Below, one piece after another: positions 38,215 through 47,765 of a stretch of 64,000 nucleotides of DNA. The DNA lies in the NCBI RefSeq assembly GCF_000340885.1, contig NC_020291.1, positions 3,347,001-3,411,000 of the forward strand, written 5' to 3'. The translations under genes and the position numbers were made by a program. The notes below the pieces were generated by a model, which was not told the origin of the DNA, did no database searches, and saw only the letters and a list, made by a program, of their open reading frames with translations. Source of the DNA: Clostridium saccharoperbutylacetonicum N1-4(HMT). Its GTDB lineage: Bacteria > Bacillota > Clostridia > Clostridiales > Clostridiaceae. Within the stretch, counting starts at the first letter, position 1, and every line of letters begins with the position of its first letter.

Positions 38215-38631
38215 ATGAATAATATAGAAATTAAGGACTTTTTTTTGGAATGCATTTTTAATTTTTATGATTTTAAATATCAAAATATGGTTAATAAAAT
38301 AGATTCCTTAAACCTTATAAATGACAAAAGTATTCTTTATGTAAAAGGACTTGGAAATAATGAAGAAATAATGGTTATTTATATCTTCAATGAAGAAAAA
38401 GTAATTATGGTTGAATGTGATCCAAAAGAAAATGGACAAATTAATTTTAAGATTACTAAAAAATCATCTATTAAAAACATAACCTTTTCTATAGACAAGG
38501 ACAACTATTATTCAGTTTCATTAGGTCTAGAAGAAGATATAATTTTTCTTAGCAAAAAAGATGGGTCAAGTGATTACAAATTTTATTATAGAAATGTTAT
38601 AAAATTAATTGTTGACTACTTAATTAAATAA
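38215..38631 (+). CDS. Hypothetical protein, 138 residues
   Basis: The soluble, beta-rich small protein begins MNNIEIKDFFLECIFNFYDF and contains LYVKGLGNNEEIMVIYIF and VIMVECDPKENGQINFKI. I chose the ATG at 38215 because GGAAGGAG lies 9 nt upstream; an in-frame ATG at 38188 has no RBS. It is unrecognised. It sits among several short orphan genes between dinG and cotJC. Confidence 0.55.
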   Translation: MNNIEIKDFFLECIFNFYDFKYQNMVNKIDSLNLINDKSILYVKGLGNNEEIMVIYIFNEEKVIMVECDPKENGQINFKITKKSSIKNITFSIDKDNYYSVSLGLEEDIIFLSKKDGSSDYKFYYRNVIKLIVDYLIK

Positions 38632-38723
38632 CTTTTAATTTATTTTAAATATTTTTGTTTTGCCTAAAAATATTAATTAATGATATAATAATATCAGTAT
38701 TTATATTTAGGGGTGAAGTATGC

Positions 38724-38876
38724 ATGGAGGATGTATTAAAAGGTAATATCAAAGAGACAATTAAATTTCTTCCAGAGGAAAAACAAAAGATAATATTACG
38801 TTTAACAGAAATATTTGAGGGTGAAGAAGACACTATCCTAGAATACTGTGAGAGAGAATTTATCGATGTAAACTAA
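38724..38876 (+). CDS. Small acidic protein, 50 residues
   Basis: ATG 38724 follows AGGGGTGA. The product MEDVLKGNIKETIKFLPEEK, then IILRLTEIFEGEEDTILEYC and EREFIDVN is acidic and helical. It is unrecognised. A terminator follows within 20 nt. Confidence 0.5.
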   Translation: MEDVLKGNIKETIKFLPEEKQKIILRLTEIFEGEEDTILEYCEREFIDVN

Positions 38877-38891
38877 ATACCAATGTAAATG

Positions 38892-38920
38892 CAGTCATTA
38901 ATTTGGCTGTATTTTTTTGT
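38892..38920 (+). terminator. Terminator
   Basis: CAGTC (38892-38896) pairs with GGCTG (38905-38909, one wobble), followed by TATTTTTTTG. Confidence 0.6.
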
Positions 38921-39115
38921 TAATAAAATTTAAGCTAATTCAGTATACTTATATAGTTAAAGCTTCATTACATTCTCTTTTTCAATTTCGTCAAAGTTTT
39001 TAATATACTTATCTATAAGGTTGACCATTTCTTTAATCTTTATCAATAAATTGGAGATATTGTAGAAGATTCTCGTATTTTTTGTTATAATTAATTTTAT
39101 GAAAGAGGTGATGAT

Positions 39116-39535
39116 ATGGGATTTAATCAAAAGTCGTGGATTGAAAATTATGTGCAAAGTTTATGTCCCCTAAAAATTACGCGTGAAAAGGTAGATGAAG
39201 AAATAAAAAACATAGTAAACTTAATGAATGAATTATTCAATGGTCAAGATATAAGTAAAAAAGTAGAGTTTGTTGAAGGGGATAATTTAATAATATTTCC
39301 AGGCAGAAAATCAAATATTTTCATTGTGTATAGTGTTGATGAAAAGAATAACGAATTAAAAATTGTTAGGCATAAAAAGCCAGATTTAAACAGTGAAATT
39401 GATAGAGCAACATTAATAAATTGTAAAGTTGAACAATATTTAGTTCAAGACGAACCTTCTATTACAATGGATGAAATAACTTTTGATAACTTAAATGAAG
39501 CTATAAATTGTGCATTTAGTAGAATATTAAATTAA
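39116..39535 (+). CDS. Hypothetical protein, 139 residues
   Basis: The soluble protein begins MGFNQKSWIENYVQSLCPLK and has VEGDNLIIFPGRKSNIFIVYSV (in parts) and a C-terminal FDNLNEAINCAFSRIL. The start ATG follows AAAGAGGTGAT. It is unrecognised; size and composition resemble the protein at 38215, and both end at related terminators. Confidence 0.55.
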   Translation: MGFNQKSWIENYVQSLCPLKITREKVDEEIKNIVNLMNELFNGQDISKKVEFVEGDNLIIFPGRKSNIFIVYSVDEKNNELKIVRHKKPDLNSEIDRATLINCKVEQYLVQDEPSITMDEITFDNLNEAINCAFSRILN

Positions 39536-39570
39536 CTAAAAAATATGTATTTAATAAATATTATAATAAG

Positions 39571-39612
39571 AACTGCCTTAAAGTGATTTAGTATCATTTT
39601 AAGGCAGTCTTC
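39571..39612 (+). terminator. Terminator with CTGCC stem, copy 2
   Basis: AACTGCCTTAAAGTGAT (39571-39587) pairs with ATCATTTTAAGGCAGT (39593-39608), then CTTCT. It shares the outer stem and AGTGAT core with the terminator at 38101. Confidence 0.75.
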
Positions 39613-39639
39613 TATTCATATAACAATTATATAAATAAA

Positions 39640-40035
39640 TTATTTATATTTTTTCATATCCATTTTTTCTTGGATATGGTCTAGGCATTCACCAAATCTT
39701 TGAAAGTGAACTACTTCTCTTTCTCTTAGAAATGTAAGAATTTCTTTAATCTCTGGTTCATCGGTTAAGTGTATTAAATTCTCATAAGTTGCTCTGGCTT
39801 TTTGCTCTGCAGCTAAATCTTCATGTAAATCAGCTATTGGATCGCCTTTTGCTTGAATATATGTGGCAGTCCATGGGTTGCCAGTTGCATCAGTATAAAA
39901 TAATGCTTTTCTATGATCAGCATAATGGCCAGCAAGGCCTGCCTTTTTAATTTCCTCTATAGTTGCATTTTCCATAAGCTGATATACCATTGTAGCAATA
40001 ATCTCCACGTGAGCCATTTCTTCTGCTACTATTGC
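39640..40035 (-). pseudogene. cotJC: Spore coat protein CotJC (Mn-catalase family), 3' half only
   Basis: Read leftward, the frame runs AIVAEEMAHVEIIATMVYQL and continues through GLAGHYADHRKALFY, GNPWTATYIQAKGDPIADL, EQKARATYENLIHL and VVHFQRFGECLDHI, the C-terminal part of the manganese-catalase-like coat protein CotJC. Intact members have about 190-200 residues, and the first roughly 65 are absent. The frame has a stop (TAA) directly before the Ala codon at 40033-40035, so the gene is cut here, not merely started late at the ATG (40017). The cut coincides with the tail of a serine recombinase, so this is an element insertion that may be reversed in sporulating mother cells. Confidence 0.8.
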
Positions 40036-41668
40036 TTAAAGGTAAAACAACTTGCCTTGGACGTTCTTTATCTGATCCAATTAATATAATATCTAAAATT
40101 CTTGTTTTACTATCCCAAACAACATATTTAACAAGACTTCTAATTAATCTTTTCCTGTCTTCAAACTTTTCGGTAAAATCATAGAACTTTTGGAAATTAT
40201 CCAAAGTAGTTAATATTTCATCTAAAGATTCATAAGTTGAAGCAATGCTATCATTAGCTAATGATAATTCATTAATTAATGAAGTAAGTTCATTATTTCT
40301 ATCAGTAAGCTTTTTTATTTCAGTTTTGAATGGTTCAAGCAATTCAGGATCATTATCTAGATATACCATTTTCATTACTAAGTTACTAATAGACTTTTTA
40401 TTGCTTTCAATTTCCTTTGTGAAGTTTGCAATTTGAGCTTTGTTACTAATTTTAACTACATTTTTCTTTTTTAGTTTCTCATAATTTTTAATTATATCAT
40501 TATGAGTTAAGGATTTTAGTGTATTAACAACAAAATCTTCAGCATCATAAGCATTTAGAGCATCGTTAGTACATCTATTTGCATTTGAATTTCTTGAATT
40601 ACAAGAATAATATCTGTAAGCATATTTACTACTTAAATTTTGCCTTGGAGCCATGGCTGATTCACATTCTTTACATACAACTAATCCAGATAACAAAGCC
40701 TGCTGGCTTGTACCTTTTCTGTTAGAAGAATTAATATCTTTTATTTCATTTGCGATATGCTGACACCTAATCCATGTATCGCTAGCAATAATTCCAGGAT
40801 GTTCACCAACGGATATAATCCAATTTTCTATAGGAGCAAAACTTCCTTTTTCAGTTCGTCTATTATAGGCCATAACACCATTAATACCATTTATTTTTTC
40901 ATATCCAAATACTTCAGCGCCATGCTTTTTTAAATAATCCAATATATTTTTATCTGCAACTGAGTAAGTGGGATTATCAATAGTTTGTTTAACTAAGTTT
41001 CTTGAGAAAAGAGAACCCTTTCTACTATAAATTCCTTGATCTTCTAATAACCTGCTTACTTTTTGATAACTTTTGTATTTCATGAATAGCTCATAAACAA
41101 GCTTAGGAATTTCACATTCATTAGGGTTAATTTGAAGAATATGCTTTTTTCTATTTTTTCCATTAGAATCGTTATTCTCAACTTCAATAGATTCATAACC
41201 AAGTGGAGGAGGACCACCAAGCCATCGTCCAGTCTTGGATAATTCTCTTAAATTATCTTTTATACGTTCTGCAATAGTCTCTCTTTCAAGCTGAGCAAAA
41301 GTAGCAGAAATATTCATCATAGCTCTACCCATAGCAGAAGAAGTATCAAATTGCTCTCTAATTGAAATAAATGCAGTATCATATTTATTCAGTATTTCTA
41401 TAGTGCTTGCAAAATCAGCAACATTTCTAGATATTCTATCAAGCCTATAACAAATAAGATGAGTAAATTTCTTAGCTTTTACGTCTCTCATAAGTTTCTG
41501 GAATTTTGGCCTATTTGTATTACCGCCAGAAAATCCTTCATCCTCATAAATTTCATAATCATCTATACCAATATTTTTAGCATATTGTATACACATATGA
41601 ATTTGATTTTCTATTGAGTCTCCTTTCTCTGTAAATTTACTTTTACGAGAATAGATTGCTGCTTTCAA
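39947..41668 (-). CDS. Large serine recombinase at the element boundary
   Basis: The 573-residue product has a resolvase catalytic domain (AAIYSRKS with nucleophile Ser 7, CYRLDRISRN), a recombinase domain (GPPPLGYE), a zinc ribbon (CKECESAMAPR, YYSCNSRN, RCTNDA) and a coiled-coil. Start is a TTG at 41668 with AAAGGA upstream. The last roughly 28 codons lie in host cotJC DNA read in another frame, so the C-terminus would change on excision. Proteins of this family excise skin-like elements from sigK, spsM or gerE. Its location inside cotJC suggests the same for this element. Confidence 0.88.
   Translation of the reverse strand: MKAAIYSRKSKFTEKGDSIENQIHMCIQYAKNIGIDDYEIYEDEGFSGGNTNRPKFQKLMRDVKAKKFTHLICYRLDRISRNVADFASTIEILNKYDTAFISIREQFDTSSAMGRAMMNISATFAQLERETIAERIKDNLRELSKTGRWLGGPPPLGYESIEVENNDSNGKNRKKHILQINPNECEIPKLVYELFMKYKSYQKVSRLLEDQGIYSRKGSLFSRNLVKQTIDNPTYSVADKNILDYLKKHGAEVFGYEKINGINGVMAYNRRTEKGSFAPIENWIISVGEHPGIIASDTWIRCQHIANEIKDINSSNRKGTSQQALLSGLVVCKECESAMAPRQNLSSKYAYRYYSCNSRNSNANRCTNDALNAYDAEDFVVNTLKSLTHNDIIKNYEKLKKKNVVKISNKAQIANFTKEIESNKKSISNLVMKMVYLDNDPELLEPFKTEIKKLTDRNNELTSLINELSLANDSIASTYESLDEILTTLDNFQKFYDFTEKFEDRKRLIRSLVKYVVWDSKTRILDIILIGSDKERPRQVVLPLSNSSRRNGSRGDYCYNGISAYGKCNYRGN
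40018..40040. other. Putative attachment-site junction between cotJC and the element
   Basis: Homology to CotJC holds up to the IVAEEMAH codons (40015-40035), while 40036 onward reads as recombinase. The crossover must lie in about 40018-40036. The exact core cannot be set without the other junction, which is not in the window. Confidence 0.55.
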
Positions 41669-41966
41669 TATGAATCAATCCTTTCTAGAGTTTATAGTAA
41701 TTAAGTTAAAATACATATCTATATATAGCTATCTTATTATTACGGAGATAGATAAATTCTTAAATATAGGTAGTGAGTTAATTTAATATTTTGGTTAAGA
41801 GTTATTGAGAATATTATAGCATAATTCGAGCTAAGAACCGAATATATGTTTGCAAATATATTTAAGAAAAATTATAGTTTATAAAATGGCTAAAAATAAA
41901 GGTGATTTGGAATGATTGTAGAAATATATATACAAGGAAGTAAGCAATTGGAAGGATTGGATTAAT

Positions 41967-44246
41967 GTGAATAATATTTTAATAAAAGATATAGTTGAAA
42001 AATTAAATTCAGATGTAGTATGTGATGAGCATATAGTAAAATTAGAGAAGATTAATAGCACAGAAAATGTGGAGTGCGAAATTTTAGAAAAGTACATAAA
42101 CCTATTTAAAGAAAAAAAAATTAATATAACAAAAGAGAATATTGATAAAATTAACAACATTCTATGTATAGATGATGATGGTAGTGAAGAAAATTTAGAA
42201 ACGGATTTATTAAAATATATAAATATAAATGATAGCAAAATATATTTCTATTCATTTCAAGGGTTTAGCAAGGAATTTTTAAGTGCATATAAAAAAATGA
42301 AAAAATGCTCATTTTTAAGATATTTGTTTGATGCATATTTTGAAGATTATAATGAAATAAAAAATATCCAAGATTATATTTCTGTTCAGTTAAGAGAATA
42401 TGTTAATTCTTTAGCGGATAAAGTAGATAAAAACAATAATTCTAACTGCGATAATAAACAAAAATATTTAAAAAATATATATGATCAAATTAATTATATA
42501 TCAACTTTAACTTATGAAGGAAGCAATGTGTCGGCTAAAATTGTTCTTCTAAAGGAAGAATTTTTCTCAAAATATATTCGCTTTTACATAAAATTAAAGG
42601 ATCCAATTAATTTTGAAGAGTATAGAAAAGTAAGAAAATTATTAGAAACTTCAGATAAAACTACATATTTGATTGGAGATAATGAGAGGATTTATGGATT
42701 AGGTAGCTTTAAAAATATAAGTGAATTTGAAACAGAAAATATAGACGTTTTTGTAATTGATTTTATAGGAAGATTTGAATATAAAATAAGTACTTTGACA
42801 CGTAATATTAGTACTGTTAAAGAGGATACCAATAAGAATACTGAATTAAAGTCATACAAATTAAAAGAATGTAATTTAGTAAATGTGAGATATGGTAAGC
42901 CGAACTTAAAAGAACATATATATTCTGAAGGTGATTTGGTTGGAGCAATCAAAAGCATTTTCAAAAATGATCTTAAAGATAACTCCGATGAGAAAATAGA
43001 GTTATTAAAAAATATTATAAATTATGCAAAAGATCAAAAGCATGGTACAACTGTTGTAATAACAACACCTGAAAAGGCAAAAAAGGAAGTTGTAAATTTA
43101 GAAAAGCAATCTATGAGAATTGAAGAGAAAAAGCTTGAAAATAATGAATATCTATCAAATATTATTAATAGAATAACCAATATAGATGGGGCTTTATATA
43201 TAGATATTAATGGTACATGTCATTCAATAGGTGTTATTCTTGATGGGGAAGCAGATAGTATGCATGGTGACTCATCTAGAGGAGCAAGATTTAATTCTGC
43301 CATTAAGTATTCATTAAAAAAGGATCTTATAGATAAATGTATTATAGTTGTCATTTCTGAAGATGGAATGGTTAATATAATACATAATGGTGAGGATTAT
43401 AAGGAAGAAAAAACGCTTAACCTAAATAAATTATTTAATGAATCTAAAAGATTATTAGATAATAATGAGTATACTAAATTATTAGAAAAATCTAATGAAA
43501 TAATAAATACAGACATAAATAATGCAAAGGCGTATTTTGTGAAAGGTCTAACTTTAAGGAAGTCAGGACAAAATGAAGAAGCCATAGAGTGCTATAATAA
43601 AGCAATAGAATTAAAACCTGACTATGCTGAAGTTTATAATAATAAAGGGAATATATTACAAGATTTAGGACAAAATGAAGAAGCCATAGAGTGTTATGAT
43701 AAAGCAATAGAATTAAACCCAGATTATGTAAAAGCATATAACAATAAAGGGAGTGCACTACAGAATTTAGGACAAAACGAAGAAGCCATAGAGTGCTATG
43801 ATAAAGCAAAAGAATTAAGCCCAGATTATGTAAATGCATATTACAATAAAGGGACTGCACTAATGAATTTAGGACAAGATGAAGAAGCCATAGGGTGCTA
43901 TGATAAAGCAATAGAATTAAGCCCAGATTATGTAAATGCATATAACAATAAAGGGACTGCACTAAAGAATTTAGGACAAAATGAAGAAGCTATAGAGTGC
44001 TATGATAAAGCAATAGAATTAAGCCCAGATTATGTAAATGCATATAACAATAAAGGGAATGTACTACAGAATTTAGGACAAAATGAAGAAGCCATAGAGT
44101 GTTATGATAAAGCAATAGAATTAAACCCAGATTATGCAAAAGCATATTATAATAAAGGAAATGCATTAAAAATTTTAGGCAAAAATGAAAAAGCTAATAT
44201 ATGTTTTGAAAAGTATGAGGAATTGAAAAAACAACAAAATGATTAA
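41967..44246 (+). CDS. TPR protein with diadenylate-cyclase-like (DisA_N/DACN-like) domain
   Basis: The 759-residue soluble protein has three parts. Residues 1 to about 390 are an unrecognised region. Residues about 395-480 resemble the DisA/CdaA nucleotidyl-cyclase domain: DGALYIDINGTCHSIGVIL (compare the DGA motif), then SSRGARFNSAIKY where enzymes have GTRHRAA, then CIIVVISEDGMVNII. The His of RHR is lost, so it may bind rather than make a nucleotide. From about 525 there are seven 34-residue TPR units (GQNEEAIECYDKAIELNPDY), nearly identical in DNA. A GTG start at 41967 follows GAAGG. It is next to a NACHT NTPase; a signalling or defence role is inferred. Confidence 0.65.
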   Translation: MNNILIKDIVEKLNSDVVCDEHIVKLEKINSTENVECEILEKYINLFKEKKINITKENIDKINNILCIDDDGSEENLETDLLKYININDSKIYFYSFQGFSKEFLSAYKKMKKCSFLRYLFDAYFEDYNEIKNIQDYISVQLREYVNSLADKVDKNNNSNCDNKQKYLKNIYDQINYISTLTYEGSNVSAKIVLLKEEFFSKYIRFYIKLKDPINFEEYRKVRKLLETSDKTTYLIGDNERIYGLGSFKNISEFETENIDVFVIDFIGRFEYKISTLTRNISTVKEDTNKNTELKSYKLKECNLVNVRYGKPNLKEHIYSEGDLVGAIKSIFKNDLKDNSDEKIELLKNIINYAKDQKHGTTVVITTPEKAKKEVVNLEKQSMRIEEKKLENNEYLSNIINRITNIDGALYIDINGTCHSIGVILDGEADSMHGDSSRGARFNSAIKYSLKKDLIDKCIIVVISEDGMVNIIHNGEDYKEEKTLNLNKLFNESKRLLDNNEYTKLLEKSNEIINTDINNAKAYFVKGLTLRKSGQNEEAIECYNKAIELKPDYAEVYNNKGNILQDLGQNEEAIECYDKAIELNPDYVKAYNNKGSALQNLGQNEEAIECYDKAKELSPDYVNAYYNKGTALMNLGQDEEAIGCYDKAIELSPDYVNAYNNKGTALKNLGQNEEAIECYDKAIELSPDYVNAYNNKGNVLQNLGQNEEAIECYDKAIELNPDYAKAYYNKGNALKILGKNEKANICFEKYEELKKQQND
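43550..44180 (+). repeat. Near-identical 102-bp tandem repeats encoding TPRs
   Basis: About six to seven units of 102 bp repeat within the TPR gene, each carrying GGACAAAATGAAGAAGCC and ATAGAGTGCTATGATAAAGC. Their near identity at DNA level points to recent expansion, so copy number may vary between isolates. Confidence 0.85.
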
Positions 44247-44280
44247 AAAAATAAGTTTTCGGTAAATAAAGACAATATAA

Positions 44281-44312
44281 ATACCACAGTTCATGAATTT
44301 GTGGTATTTTTG
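44281..44312 (+). terminator. Terminator after the TPR gene
   Basis: ATACCACA (44281-44288) pairs with TGTGGTAT (44300-44307), then TTTTG. A very similar terminator and following bases recur at 47766. Confidence 0.75.
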
Positions 44313-44511
44313 TTATTTTATAGAACTTTATTACAAAATATGATATAATTAGAAAAAATATATAAAAAGTGAAGCTTGTAATTTAAGTAAGAACGAATTA
44401 ATTATGTTGAAAATATCTATATAAAATTTGAGTGAAATTTAATAAAGAGCACTTAAAAATATAATATAAGGATTTTTAGTAAAAAAGTTTGATGATGTAG
44501 CAGGTGGAGAA

Positions 44512-47376
44512 ATGAATAAAATTAAGACGCTAATGAAAAAAAATAGGACTATAGTAACAATAATTTTCATGAGCATATTAGCTATGATATTATATCAGAT
44601 GAAAGTTGTTTGGGGCATAGATTTATACGTCGAGCCTATGCAAAAGGCTGTTTTGAATTATTTAAATAGGAAATTGAATTTATCACTTGAAGTTTCTAGT
44701 AGTATTTTTTCAAATAGTTTTGTTTTCATATTCACAATTATAGGTGGTGCAATTGAAAGTTACTTTAGTAGGGATAATACTGTAATGGGAGAACATTCTA
44801 CTCCTATTGAAATGGAATTTAAAGAAAAAAATTATAAAGATGAACTCAAAGAATTTATAAATAGTTTGAAAAATGAACTTGATAAATTAGACAGCGAAAC
44901 TAATTGGAGTCAATTTTGGTTCACTCCATTAGAAGCATCAGTTGAAATACATAATGGTAAAGGTAAAATAAAAAAGAAAATAAAAGAGCTTATTAATGCA
45001 ATAAAAGCAGACAAAAAAAGCAAAACATTTTTAGTTATTGGTGATCCAGGTGGAGGAAAGAGCGTAGCCTTACGCCGACTTAGTAGAGAGCTATTAAAGG
45101 AAGTTGAAAAGACATGGAAAATACCTGTTTATATTAATTTAAAAGAATGGACAAACGATAGGGAATGGAGTGAGAAAGAACCGCCTAAATCGGAAGAATT
45201 GTTAACATTTATAATGAAAAACTTAAAAGAAAGATTAAATAATGTTTTTACAGAGAGATTTATTGATAAATACTTTGAAAAAATGGTTGAACATGGTCGA
45301 GTATTTTTTATATTTGATTCTTTTGATGAAATTCCATCTGTCTTAGATGTAGACGAATCATCATGGCTTATCAAAGAACTATCAGCATTATTATATAATT
45401 TTATTACAAGTGGCAAAGAATCTAGGGGAGTTTTAGCGTCAAGAATGTTTAGAAGACCAAGCAATATATTTAGAAAGAATGCAGTATTAGAAATAAGACC
45501 ATTTTCTGAAGGGAATATAAGAGATACATTGCATAAGTCTCTAAAGAATTATACTGTTGATTTTGAAAAGAAACTGTTCCATGAAAAGTGTTTTCTTATT
45601 TCAAGTGCAAGAAATCCTTTTATAACAGCATTAATAGCCAATTATGCAGATTGCAATAATAATGAATTGCCTAATAATCAAGCAGAATTATATGAAGAAT
45701 ATATTAATTCTAGGTTATCAAGTTGTGAATCTAGAATTTCTAAAAAGAATTTAAGAAGAGATGATATAATTAAATTTTGCATGGAAACATCATTTATTAT
45801 GTTTGATGAACCACTATATGGATTAGAGATTCCGCTAGAGATACTAGAAAAAAAGCTTCCTGATTTTAATGTAGCTGATATTGTAGATGTAATTGTTTAT
45901 GCTAGGTTAGGACGACTTGGGCAAGGAGAAGAAAAAAGATTTAGTTTTGTACATAGAAGGTTTAATGAGTATTTTATTGTTAAAAAATTTATGGGAGATA
46001 CTAATTATGTAAATTCTATGTATAAGGATACTATAATGAATGACTTAAGATTAAGAGATGCGCTAGTTTTATATTGTGAAATTGCTGATGATAAAGAAAC
46101 TGAGCAAATTGCTAAATTTTGTTGGGAAGAATTATCTAAAATTAAGGATGATAATGTTGATATAAATACGATACAATATCTAAAATCAATTCATTGTCTG
46201 AGATTTTTAACAGAGGCACTTAGAAATAGAAAAGAATTAACAGCTAGTTTCAGAAGTGAACTTAATTTATATATATTAGATATTATAAATAATCGACAAA
46301 ATCTTTTAGAACAAAAATTAGCAATAGAATCTACGGGGATTTTGGAAGAGAAAATTATTGATGAAGTAATATTAAAAGCATTAAGTATTAATAATACTTG
46401 GATTAGTGAATGTGCAATTCGTTCTTGCAGATACTTGCAAGGTTTAAGTAAAGAGCTAAGAGATAGAATTTTAAAATATTTAAAATACTATGATGAATAT
46501 AAATTTATAAAAAGAAGAAAAGAATTTCTGTTTATATTTTCCTTATCAGATGAGATGGGGAGATTATTAAAAGCTTGTTATGCAAAGTATGTAAATATTA
46601 TTATAAATGGTATCGCAGTACTGCTATCAGTTATATTAAGTCCCAGAACATTCTTACCGACATATGGTACGGCACTTATTGCAGTTATTTTATTTCGAAC
46701 ATTAGAAACAAGAATGGAAAACTATAGAAATAACTTTAATATGCCTATTTCGCTTACATTTAAAATAGTGACAGTTATTAATATAATCCAAGTAGGTTCA
46801 AAACTTTTAGGATTAAATATTCAAAATACTAATATAGAATTTTTTATAACAAACTTAAGAGCACAGTGGATATTTTTTGTTATAATAATACTATTATCTA
46901 TACCTTACTGCACGTTATACTACTATATTGTCTTGATGGAAATACGAAAAATAGAACTAAAAACATTTTTACCATTACTTTATATTGTTATACCTATAAT
47001 CGCTTTTACGTTACTAATAATCGCTTTATCAAAAATAATACCTATAAATATATTAATATCAATAATATTTACTCTTTTATTATTAGTAGGAGTGTATTTT
47101 TTATTCAATGGAATTAAGATGGTGTATAAGATTATAGTAGATATTATATTTATTCATAAATTAAAAGGTAACTTAATTGTTAAAAGAGAGGTTATTTCGG
47201 AAAATTTTTATAAATTAAAAGGATGTAGTTCGAGGTGCAAATATTTAGAATTGATTCGAGAATGCGGTATAAAAGCAATTGGAAAATGGCCAGACGGTGA
47301 TTTACCTAATATTAATAATGATAAATCTAGCACACTATTAGCCTCGTTAGAAGAAAAGTGGTTGAACTTAGACTAA
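44512..47376 (+). CDS. Membrane-anchored NACHT/STAND NTPase
   Basis: The 954-residue protein has one or two N-terminal hydrophobic segments (about 12-30 and 60-82), then a NACHT-type NTPase with VIGDPGGGKSVALRRL (P-loop about 177) and Walker B FFIFDSFDEIP (about 264), then helical regions with VHRRFNEYFI typical of NACHT modules. From about 700 to 860 there are five transmembrane segments (NGIAVLLSVILS, WIFFVIIILLSIPYC, YIVIPIIAFTLLIIAL, ILISIIFTLLLLVGVYF). Such NLR-like NTPases act in antiphage defence, with the membrane part as likely effector. ATG 44512 follows GGTGGAG. Confidence 0.75.
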   Translation: MNKIKTLMKKNRTIVTIIFMSILAMILYQMKVVWGIDLYVEPMQKAVLNYLNRKLNLSLEVSSSIFSNSFVFIFTIIGGAIESYFSRDNTVMGEHSTPIEMEFKEKNYKDELKEFINSLKNELDKLDSETNWSQFWFTPLEASVEIHNGKGKIKKKIKELINAIKADKKSKTFLVIGDPGGGKSVALRRLSRELLKEVEKTWKIPVYINLKEWTNDREWSEKEPPKSEELLTFIMKNLKERLNNVFTERFIDKYFEKMVEHGRVFFIFDSFDEIPSVLDVDESSWLIKELSALLYNFITSGKESRGVLASRMFRRPSNIFRKNAVLEIRPFSEGNIRDTLHKSLKNYTVDFEKKLFHEKCFLISSARNPFITALIANYADCNNNELPNNQAELYEEYINSRLSSCESRISKKNLRRDDIIKFCMETSFIMFDEPLYGLEIPLEILEKKLPDFNVADIVDVIVYARLGRLGQGEEKRFSFVHRRFNEYFIVKKFMGDTNYVNSMYKDTIMNDLRLRDALVLYCEIADDKETEQIAKFCWEELSKIKDDNVDINTIQYLKSIHCLRFLTEALRNRKELTASFRSELNLYILDIINNRQNLLEQKLAIESTGILEEKIIDEVILKALSINNTWISECAIRSCRYLQGLSKELRDRILKYLKYYDEYKFIKRRKEFLFIFSLSDEMGRLLKACYAKYVNIIINGIAVLLSVILSPRTFLPTYGTALIAVILFRTLETRMENYRNNFNMPISLTFKIVTVINIIQVGSKLLGLNIQNTNIEFFITNLRAQWIFFVIIILLSIPYCTLYYYIVLMEIRKIELKTFLPLLYIVIPIIAFTLLIIALSKIIPINILISIIFTLLLLVGVYFLFNGIKMVYKIIVDIIFIHKLKGNLIVKREVISENFYKLKGCSSRCKYLELIRECGIKAIGKWPDGDLPNINNDKSSTLLASLEEKWLNLD

Positions 47377-47386
47377 TAAATTATAT

Positions 47387-47439
47387 ATTCCTAAATTAAA
47401 TAAAATAAAATGCTTATTTATTTTATTTAATTTAGGAAT
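47387..47439. terminator. Long perfect inverted repeat after the NACHT gene
   Basis: ATTCCTAAATTAAATAAAAT (from 47387) and its 23-nt complementary arm (47417-47439, ending TTTAGGAAT) flank a 7-nt loop. It can act as a terminator in both directions. Confidence 0.7.
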
Positions 47440-47602
47440 AATTCATTAATTTTAATAGCTCAATTTTTGCTGCAAATTTAAAAAGTATTATAGTGATAAG
47501 TTAAATATTTAATTATGTTTATCATATAATGAATATACTTATAGAACATATTGTATTATTGAGAATTTTCTATAATACAATATGTGTTGTTGAAAATTAA
47601 AT

Positions 47603-47733
47603 TTATATGTTATTGAATTTTAACCTCATAATCTCCACCGGAACATAATAACTCCTAGCCAACTGTTCCAAAGAAAATCCATCCAACTCAAGCTGATCCA
47701 CAACTACATCATCAATCAAAAACTCAGCATTAA
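47603..47733 (-). pseudogene. ImmA/IrrE-like peptidase tail, relic 1
   Basis: Leftward frame: NAEFLIDDVVVDQLELDGFS, then LEQLARSYYVPVEIMRLKFN and NI-stop. This is the C-terminal tail pattern of ImmA/IrrE-type metallopeptidases (A-E-x-L-I, L-S-x-x-Q-L-A, V-P-V-E). The catalytic HExxH part is missing. Three related fragments lie at 50961, 51505 and 53768. Confidence 0.6.
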
Positions 47734-47765
47734 ATATATTATATAAACATATAGGTAGTTAGGGA

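Noticed and set aside
43492..43962. Long minus-strand open frame opposite the TPR repeats
   Set aside because: It is a leucine/histidine-rich mirror of the repeat DNA with no RBS, a by-product of the repeat composition.
43550..44180. CRISPR or satellite array
   Set aside because: The 102-bp periodicity is in frame with a long coding region and translates to 34-residue TPR units.
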